Positions 4,348-9,275 of a stretch of DNA of 9,275 bases are shown piece after piece. The first letter of the stretch is position 1; each line of letters opens with the position of its first letter. Below the pieces are notes generated by a model that did no database searches, had not been told where the DNA came from, and saw only the letters and a program-made list of their open reading frames with translations. The stretch spans positions 1-9,275 of the forward strand of contig JAGHAJ010000201.1 of assembly GCA_021161545.1 (NCBI GenBank). The letters run 5' to 3'. Source of the DNA: Synergistota bacterium (GTDB lineage Bacteria; Synergistota; JAGHAJ01). Both the position numbers and the translations under genes were made by a program.

Positions 4348-6627
4348 ATGATTATTAATCATAATATTTCTGCATTAGATACCTACAGGCACCTTACGAT
4401 AACACAATCTGAGATAGCTAATGCACTGGAGAAGCTTTCATCCGGTCTGAGGATCAACAAGGCTGCTGATGATGCAGCGGGACTTGCCATATCCGAAAAG
4501 ATGCGTGCGCAGATAAAGGGTCTTAATCAGGCTGCTCGTAATGCACAGGATGGCATTTCTTTGGTTCAGACAGCTGAGGGTGCAATGGATGAGCTGCATG
4601 CCATCTTACAGAGGATGAGGGAACTTGCCATTGAGGCGGCTAATGATACGAATACGGCGTTTGAACGTGAACAGATTCAGAAGGAGATAGACCAGCTCAA
4701 GGCAGAGGTGGACCACATTGCTTACTATGCACAGTTCAATACGAGGAAGCTCCTGAGTGGAAATTTGTCTTACAATCTTTTGAAGACCACTGGAGATGCT
4801 TCTATTGACAAACTCTCTGCAGATAGCAGAACAGAGGCAGGGCTGTATCAGGTTGGAATATATCAGGCAGCTGATGAGGCAGAACTCGTTGGAGGAACTG
4901 CATTTCTGGTTAGTAGTGCAGCATCTATGGAAGGTAATACTGCTGCAGTGCTCCACACAGGTACGATAACGATAAACGGTGTTGCAATTCACCTTGACTC
5001 TGATGAGTATCATTCGGCTTCGGATAAGCTACAGTATATAATAGACAAGATAAACGAAAAGACATCACAAACCAATGTTAAGGCGGAGAAATATAAGGAC
5101 CCTTACGATAGCAACATACAGCACCTGAGGCTTGTTCAGCTGGATACCGGCACTGATAATAAGATTGTTCTCGGTGGTGATGAGCAGACTTTAAAGGACA
5201 TAGGATTCGGTTTGAGGAAAGGGTACCAGGGGAATTCAATACTCACCTCTACATGGGATAGAGTGACATTTACGGCATCAGGTGATATATTCATAAACAA
5301 TGTGAATGTCTTTCATGTAACAGCAGGTGTGTCTTACACTTTGCAGTCCTTGGCTAAGATTATAAACGATAAGGCATACTTGACTGGAGTTAGAGCAGAA
5401 GCCATAGAGATAAGTATCGGTTCCGGAATACACAAATGGAGATTTCGTTTAGTGGAGGAGATACCCGGTATAGGAATAGATACGAGGAATACAACTGCGA
5501 GCATATGGTCGCAGCTTGGAGTTTCCGTTGCCAACCTTGATCTGGATGAGATACCTTCTCTTGGTAATACAGATACGGGTGTAAGGTGGTATGAGGGTAA
5601 TAATGAAGGTACTTCTCTATTTGCTGCCAGTATAGGCGAAAGGATAAGAATAAATGGTAACTGGATTGATATCAGGAATGCAAAGAGTCTTGTCTCCATT
5701 GCAGATATCATAAATCAGGCATATCAGATTACCAATGTTAAAGCTGAGGTTGTAGGTGCTGAAATCAGTGGACATGCAAGGCTGAGATTGTATCAGGTTA
5801 CTGCAGATACAAGAAACAAGATAATTATGTACGCAAACGATAATGGCTCTTCTGGTGGTGGACTTGATAAAATGGGATTTGGCATGCCGGATAAGACGGC
5901 GATAATAGATAGAAATGGAGGAGGTGCCCGATATACTACTGGTGTTAATGTCAAGATAAGGGTTTACTCTGCAGATGAGACAGGCCATCACATAAGTATA
6001 GCTGATGATGATGCGCTTATCATAGAGGGTAAGGGTAACAGGGTTACGCTGGATAAAAAGCAGGTTGGTCAGCACATATACACACCACTGAACTACGATT
6101 ATACCAAGAGAGGTATGGGACTTGCAATGGACATATATGGGGAGAATACCCCATGGTATGCTCCGAGAAACTTCACAGTAGGGACTGTAAACCTATGGGG
6201 TAGTGGTGCTGAGATAAAGGTGATGTCAGACAATACCCTCCTATTCCACATAGGTGCGAATGCAGATGAGACATTGAGAATCGATATAGAACCTGTTAGT
6301 GCAGATGCACTTGGCATCTCTAATGTAGATGTTACAACCCATGGAAACGCAGAGCTTGCTATAGATGCCGTCTCTGAAGCTATAAACAAGGTTTCAGAGC
6401 AACGAGCAAAGCTTGGTGCTTATCAGAACAGGCTTGAGCATACTATAAAGAGTTTGAACGTCTCTGCTGAGAACCTGCAGGCAGCAGAATCCCGTATTAG
6501 GGATGTTGATATGGCACAGGAGATGATGGTTTACACCAAGTTGCAGATACTTAATCAGGCAGGCACTGCGATGCTTGCACAGGCAAATACTCTACCTCAG
6601 TCCGTGCTACAGCTCCTCAGGGGATAA
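4348..6627 (+). CDS. fliC: Flagellin, unusually long (759 aa), with three flagellin_IN-like repeats
   Basis: This is the main filament protein, exported and polymerised beyond FlgK/FlgL. The N-terminal D0/D1 is classical: MIINHNISALDTYRHLTITQ (1-20), ALEKLSSGLRINKAADDAAG (26-45), then ISEKMRAQIKGLNQAARNAQ (48-67). The C-terminal D1/D0 is equally clear: FHIGANADETLRIDI at 633-647, RIRDVDMAQEMM at 716-727, and an end QANTLPQSVLQLLRG. Common flagellins run from about 280 to 500 residues. Here residues about 150-630 form a large variable insert with three tandem diverged modules (about 204-290, 311-395, 428-515) and a further beta-rich part (about 530-630). No cysteine is present. The insert is rich in Ser/Thr, relevant to the downstream glycosyltransferase. 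The start follows AAAGGAG at 4332-4338, and translation is probably under CsrA/FliW control through the leader. The gene ends at a strong terminator. Confidence 0.97.
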   Translation: MIINHNISALDTYRHLTITQSEIANALEKLSSGLRINKAADDAAGLAISEKMRAQIKGLNQAARNAQDGISLVQTAEGAMDELHAILQRMRELAIEAANDTNTAFEREQIQKEIDQLKAEVDHIAYYAQFNTRKLLSGNLSYNLLKTTGDASIDKLSADSRTEAGLYQVGIYQAADEAELVGGTAFLVSSAASMEGNTAAVLHTGTITINGVAIHLDSDEYHSASDKLQYIIDKINEKTSQTNVKAEKYKDPYDSNIQHLRLVQLDTGTDNKIVLGGDEQTLKDIGFGLRKGYQGNSILTSTWDRVTFTASGDIFINNVNVFHVTAGVSYTLQSLAKIINDKAYLTGVRAEAIEISIGSGIHKWRFRLVEEIPGIGIDTRNTTASIWSQLGVSVANLDLDEIPSLGNTDTGVRWYEGNNEGTSLFAASIGERIRINGNWIDIRNAKSLVSIADIINQAYQITNVKAEVVGAEISGHARLRLYQVTADTRNKIIMYANDNGSSGGGLDKMGFGMPDKTAIIDRNGGGARYTTGVNVKIRVYSADETGHHISIADDDALIIEGKGNRVTLDKKQVGQHIYTPLNYDYTKRGMGLAMDIYGENTPWYAPRNFTVGTVNLWGSGAEIKVMSDNTLLFHIGANADETLRIDIEPVSADALGISNVDVTTHGNAELAIDAVSEAINKVSEQRAKLGAYQNRLEHTIKSLNVSAENLQAAESRIRDVDMAQEMMVYTKLQILNQAGTAMLAQANTLPQSVLQLLRG
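4957..5217 (+). repeat. Flagellin internal repeat 1 (flagellin_IN-like module)
   Basis: Residues about 204-290: TGTITINGVAIHL strand pair, LQYIIDKINEKTSQTNVKAE helix and strand, HLRLVQLDTGTDNKIVL strands, end KDIGFG. It shares TNVKAE, LRL.Q, NKI and GFG with repeat 3 at equivalent positions. Confidence 0.7.
5278..5532 (+). repeat. Flagellin internal repeat 2 (most diverged copy)
   Basis: Residues about 311-395: SGDIFINNVNVFHV, then SYTLQSLAKIINDKAYLTGV, RAEAIEI, KWRFRLVEEIPG and SQLGVS. Layout matches repeats 1 and 3 (INN for ING, TGVRAE for TNVKAE, FRLVE for LRLVQ, LGVS for GFG), with more substitutions. Confidence 0.6.
5629..5892 (+). repeat. Flagellin internal repeat 3
   Basis: Residues about 428-515: SIGERIRINGNWIDI, SLVSIADIINQAYQITNVKA, ARLRLYQVTADTRNKIIMYA, then LDKMGFG. 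TNVKAE recurs with closely matching codons in repeats 1 (5071-5088) and 3 (5731-5748), separated by 660 nt. Confidence 0.7.
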
Positions 6628-6646
6628 TGCCCTCCTCATTCTTTGG

Positions 6647-6682
6647 GTAGGGACAGTGGTTAGCTGTCCCTACTTATTTTTT
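6647..6682 (+). terminator. Strong Rho-independent terminator after the flagellin gene
   Basis: A perfect 10-bp stem, GTAGGGACAG (6647-6656) with CTGTCCCTAC (6664-6673), closes a 7-nt loop (TGGTTAG). It is followed by TTATTTTTT (6674-6682). It starts 19 nt after the flagellin stop codon and should end the very abundant flagellin transcript, insulating maf. Confidence 0.93.
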
Positions 6683-6683
6683 G

Positions 6684-6692
6684 TGGTATAAT
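6684..6692 (+). promoter_or_regulatory. Extended -10 promoter for maf
   Basis: TGGTATAAT is a perfect extended -10 element (TGnTATAAT) of the housekeeping sigma factor type. The -35 at 17-nt spacing is CTGTCC (6664-6669), only 3 of 6 matches to TTGACA, but extended -10 promoters tolerate that. Transcription would start near 6699, about 33 nt before the GTG start of maf. That the -35 falls inside the terminator stem is notable. Confidence 0.7.
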
Positions 6693-6713
6693 TCAGTTTG
6701 TAATGACATCTTG

Positions 6714-6740
6714 TGTGAGGGAGATGTGATTGTGAGGGAG
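6714..6740 (+). promoter_or_regulatory. maf ribosome binding region with a duplicated TGTGAGGGAG
   Basis: GAGGGAG at 6717-6723 is the Shine-Dalgarno and lies 8 nt before GTG at 6732, which decides the start. The 10-mer TGTGAGGGAG occurs at 6714-6723 and again at 6731-6740, the second copy covering the start codon. An in-frame GTG at 6726 is only 2 nt from the Shine-Dalgarno and is less likely. Confidence 0.65.
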
Positions 6741-8630
6741 CATAACTTTCTTGACTCTAATCTGCAAATTATAAAGCATAAAGATAGAGAGCTCTTCTCC
6801 AGATTACGCAAGGTAAAGGCAAAGCAACCTCCGTTTGTGGAGTTTTTTCCGTCTAAGAGTGGTCCCATAATAGCGCGCCTCCAGACGGATGAGGGCAAGG
6901 AATATCTTCTTCACAGCTATTATGATCCACTTGCTGAAGGAGAAGGGGTTGTTAAGAGGATTAACTGGCGTGGTGTTACGCATGTGCTGATACTCGGCTT
7001 TGGATGTGGTTATCATGTAAGGGCAATTCTCAATAGGGTTGGAGAAGATGTTGAAGTGTATGTGATAGAGCCAGATGTTACACTCTTTAAGGCAGTCATA
7101 GAAAATATGGATATGAAGGACATTCTTTCGCATAAGAACTTGAAGTTGTTTGTGGGATTACAACCTATGGGTGTAGTTGGTATGTTCTACAAGGTTTTCA
7201 AAGTGCAGGACCTGAAGTCCATTGAAGTAGTGAAGCACCCTGTTTATGCGAGGCTTGTTTCGAGGTATTTCAATGAGGTAGAGAGGCGGCTTAAAGAGGC
7301 GATAAGGCTCCTACTTACAAATCTCATAACATCTATGGTATCTACAATAAGAGACCAGAGGAATATGCTTTACAATATAGACTGGATAGTGAAGAGTCCG
7401 GGTGTTGGTGAACTCTTTGGCAGGTTTAGAGGTAGGCCTGCTGTTGTTGTCTCTGCTGGACCTTCTTTGGACAAGAATATATACTATTTAAGAGGTATGG
7501 AGGATAGAGTTTTGATAGTTTCCACTGATACTGGCATGAATGCTCTTCTGTCGCACGGTATAAGGCCTCATATTGTTGCTGTGGGAGATCCATTTGAATC
7601 AGACTACAACTGCTTTATGTTTACCCCCCCTGAGGAAGAAGAGGGAATCTGGCTTGTTGCAGACCCAAGGGTTACACCTCGCATACTGAATCACTGGGGT
7701 GGAAGTGTAATGATTGGGGAACTTGGCTCCAGGTTTATGAACTGGTTGAAGCAGTTTGTCGGTGATAAGGGAACCCTTGTTGCATGGGGATCCGTTGCGA
7801 CCCAGGCTATGAGTATAGCTGTCAATTTAGGAGCAAATCCCCTAATATTTATAGGGCAGGATTTATCTTTTGTTGATGGCAGAAAGTATGCTTCTTATAC
7901 TTATGGGGATTATCTTGGCAACAATTATGTTCCCCTGAATGGAAAGGGTTTTACGCTTGAAAAAGACTTGTTTGATAGAGATGTTCCAACTGTCCACAAT
8001 ATGAAGACTTACAGAGATTGGTTTAACCAGCAGATATCTCAGTTACCTATTACAGTTATCAATGCTACAGAGGGAGGGATAATGAGGGAAGGTGTTATCT
8101 GCATGAGTCTTAGGGAAGCGCTGGAAATCCATGCTAAGGAGCCGTTTTATCCACGTGAAACCATAAACAAGATGATAAGGTATCCGAAGGCCGATAGGGA
8201 CGCAAAGAGCGTGAGAGATGGACTTAGGCAGTTGCTGACTGTGGTAGATGAAATATACAATCTTGCGGTATCAGTGCAAAAGGAGATAGATGAGGTATTT
8301 GGAGGTGTTGAGGATCCAAACAAGTTAGAAGGGTTTAACTGGAATGAGATCCTCTTTAAACTTGAAAGTAGTGAAAAGGAGCTACGGGCCTTGATGAAGA
8401 AAGGAAGGTTCGTAGGTGATGGCTTTTTTGTGATACTACTAAACTTTGGTAGATTGATGGACAATGCACGTAAAAACCCCGATGAAGTGAAAAGGAATGC
8501 GGAGCAAGTGGCATCTTATATGGAACTCTTCAAAGGTGTGGAACAGATTGCCTTGAAGTATAGGAAGATGCTTTGTAACGCAATCGATAAGCTAAATGTG
8601 TTGATTCAAGGAGTGAAGGTACATGCCTAA
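6732..8630 (+). CDS. Maf family (DUF115 / MptE-like) flagellin glycosyltransferase
   Basis: Motility-associated factor (Maf) proteins are cytoplasmic enzymes that attach nonulosonic acids such as pseudaminic or legionaminic acid to Ser/Thr of flagellin before export. The 632-residue protein (GTG start) has the expected order. Residues about 60-190 are the Maf N-terminal domain with a Rossmann-like VLILGFGCGYHVRAIL (85-100) and YVIEPD (110-115). The DUF115 domain starts near 234 (GRPAVVVSAGPSLDKN), with STDTG (264-268), VGDPF (284-288), NLGANPLIFIGQDLSF (365-380) and NATEGG (444-449). A helical C-terminal part follows. The frame stays open upstream to 6681, but that region is the terminator and promoter, so the GTG at 6732 is preferred. 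The gene directly follows flagellin yet has its own promoter. The sugar donor cannot be read from the sequence, and no sugar synthesis genes are in view. Confidence 0.88.
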   Translation: MREHNFLDSNLQIIKHKDRELFSRLRKVKAKQPPFVEFFPSKSGPIIARLQTDEGKEYLLHSYYDPLAEGEGVVKRINWRGVTHVLILGFGCGYHVRAILNRVGEDVEVYVIEPDVTLFKAVIENMDMKDILSHKNLKLFVGLQPMGVVGMFYKVFKVQDLKSIEVVKHPVYARLVSRYFNEVERRLKEAIRLLLTNLITSMVSTIRDQRNMLYNIDWIVKSPGVGELFGRFRGRPAVVVSAGPSLDKNIYYLRGMEDRVLIVSTDTGMNALLSHGIRPHIVAVGDPFESDYNCFMFTPPEEEEGIWLVADPRVTPRILNHWGGSVMIGELGSRFMNWLKQFVGDKGTLVAWGSVATQAMSIAVNLGANPLIFIGQDLSFVDGRKYASYTYGDYLGNNYVPLNGKGFTLEKDLFDRDVPTVHNMKTYRDWFNQQISQLPITVINATEGGIMREGVICMSLREALEIHAKEPFYPRETINKMIRYPKADRDAKSVRDGLRQLLTVVDEIYNLAVSVQKEIDEVFGGVEDPNKLEGFNWNEILFKLESSEKELRALMKKGRFVGDGFFVILLNFGRLMDNARKNPDEVKRNAEQVASYMELFKGVEQIALKYRKMLCNAIDKLNVLIQGVKVHA

Positions 8631-9275
8631 TTTCCCTGCATCTGTTGGGGCAGTTACTGTGCATGGAAATATCGCTTATGTCGTGGACCCGATAGGAAGC
8701 AAGATATGGATACTTGATAGGGATTTGCAGTTTGTAGATAGTTTTGGTAAAAGGGGTAGAAAGAAAGGTGAGCTGTTTTATCCCAACTCGGTGGCAGTAA
8801 AGGATAGTTTTATACATGTCGTAGACTCGTTTAATAATAGGATTCAGGTCTTTGATAGTGACTTTCGGCTTACGGAAATACATGGTAAAAGTGGTGTAAG
8901 ATTAGGTGAACATACAATGCCAGTAGATATTATGTTTATTGACGATAACGCCTTTGTGCTTGAGAGGGATAATAATCGTATTCAGGTATTCTCTTCTGAG
9001 TGGAAACCTTTGTGGATGTTTGGAGGAGTCTACAAACCTCCAAGAGATGGTATTGCTACCTACCTTGGTTCAATAGATGAGTATATGGATGGATATGGTT
9101 TTCTTTATCCTGTTAGGTTTATAAGGGGAAGAAAAGGAGATATGTTTGTTGTTAATTCAGGAAATGATATGATTTTGAGGTTGGATAGCAGGTGGTGTAA
9201 GGTTGATGATACTGTCATATATCCTTACCCTTATTCTGTTGCTTTTATCTCTTCTGGTTATATAATAGTAGCTCC
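8623..9275 (+). CDS. NHL-repeat beta-propeller protein (partial, 3' end outside window)
   Basis: The frame is open from ATG at 8623 to the window edge, giving 217 codons without a stop. NHL-type blades recur: AYVVDPIGSKIWILDRDLQF (19-38), YPNSVAVKDSFIHVVDSFNN (53-72) continuing RIQVFD, FVLERDNNRIQVFSSEW (111-127), and YPVRFIRGRKGDMFVVNSGN (162-181). The Asn-Asn-Arg-Ile-Gln-Val-Phe core appears twice, and about four blades are visible with a 20-residue insert before the fourth. There is no signal peptide, so the product is predicted to be cytoplasmic. The ATG overlaps the maf stop by 8 nt and has AAGGAGTG at 8608-8615, which implies coupled translation. NHL propellers bind proteins, RNA or carbohydrates, and no specific function can be given here. 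A link with flagellin modification is inferred from position only. Confidence 0.8.
   Translation, partial: MPNFPASVGAVTVHGNIAYVVDPIGSKIWILDRDLQFVDSFGKRGRKKGELFYPNSVAVKDSFIHVVDSFNNRIQVFDSDFRLTEIHGKSGVRLGEHTMPVDIMFIDDNAFVLERDNNRIQVFSSEWKPLWMFGGVYKPPRDGIATYLGSIDEYMDGYGFLYPVRFIRGRKGDMFVVNSGNDMILRLDSRWCKVDDTVIYPYPYSVAFISSGYIIVA

Noticed and set aside
4348-4362. Inverted repeat ATGATT-ATT-AATCAT over the flagellin start codon
   Set aside because: It is a weak A/T stem with a 3-nt loop and is explained by the codons of the conserved flagellin start MIINH.
6681-6731. Upstream extension of maf to a TTG at 6681 or 6711
   Set aside because: The region is the terminator T-run and the extended -10 promoter. 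The GTG at 6732 has a properly spaced Shine-Dalgarno.
1-9275. CRISPR arrays, tRNA or rRNA genes, insertion sequences, attachment sites
   Set aside because: No regularly spaced repeats, terminal inverted repeats, transposase or integrase motifs, or RNA gene signatures were seen on either strand.

Overview
This window is a dense, single-strand (+) late-flagellar gene cluster. In order it carries the 3' end of an upstream gene (probably the chaperone FlgN), flgK, flgL, fliW, csrA, a long flagellin gene, a Maf/DUF115-type flagellin glycosyltransferase gene, and the 5' part of an NHL-repeat beta-propeller gene that runs off the right edge. The order flgN-flgK-flgL-fliW-csrA-flagellin is the one familiar from Firmicutes and several other deep-branching flagellated bacteria. 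Arg codons are mostly AGA/AGG, Ile is often ATA, and Shine-Dalgarno sequences are strong and G-rich. That mix suits an anaerobic and perhaps thermophilic bacterium of Firmicutes type, but the window alone does not fix the phylum.

Layout. Positions 1-3937 form a tight run (flgN end, flgK, flgL, fliW) with gaps of 5 to 12 nt, and csrA follows 2 nt after fliW. A 135-nt leader (4213-4347) then separates csrA from the flagellin gene. After the flagellin stop there is a strong intrinsic terminator (6647-6682), followed at once by an extended -10 promoter (6684-6692) that should drive maf. The NHL gene overlaps the maf stop codon by 8 nt and is probably translationally coupled to it. No gap exceeds 300 nt.

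How the genes work together. FlgK and FlgL form the hook-filament junction, and flagellin polymerises beyond it. FliW and CsrA are the partner-switch pair that ties flagellin translation to secretion: CsrA represses flagellin mRNA, FliW sequesters CsrA, and unsecreted flagellin titrates FliW. The flagellin leader fits this well. It has five GGA motifs upstream of the Shine-Dalgarno: three copies of CAAGGAAG and two CANGGATG. Three of the five can be drawn with GGA in a hairpin loop, the presentation CsrA prefers. Maf probably glycosylates flagellin with a nonulosonic acid, and the large surface insert of this flagellin offers many possible acceptor sites.

Most unusual points: (1) the multi-site CsrA-like leader; (2) a 759-residue flagellin whose variable region contains three diverged copies of a flagellin_IN-like module; (3) similar modules inserted into FlgK (704 aa) and FlgL (404 aa), so three interacting axial proteins are enlarged in the same way; (4) an NHL propeller gene fused by overlap to the flagellin glycosyltransferase gene; (5) a perfect CsrA core motif over the csrA ribosome binding site.
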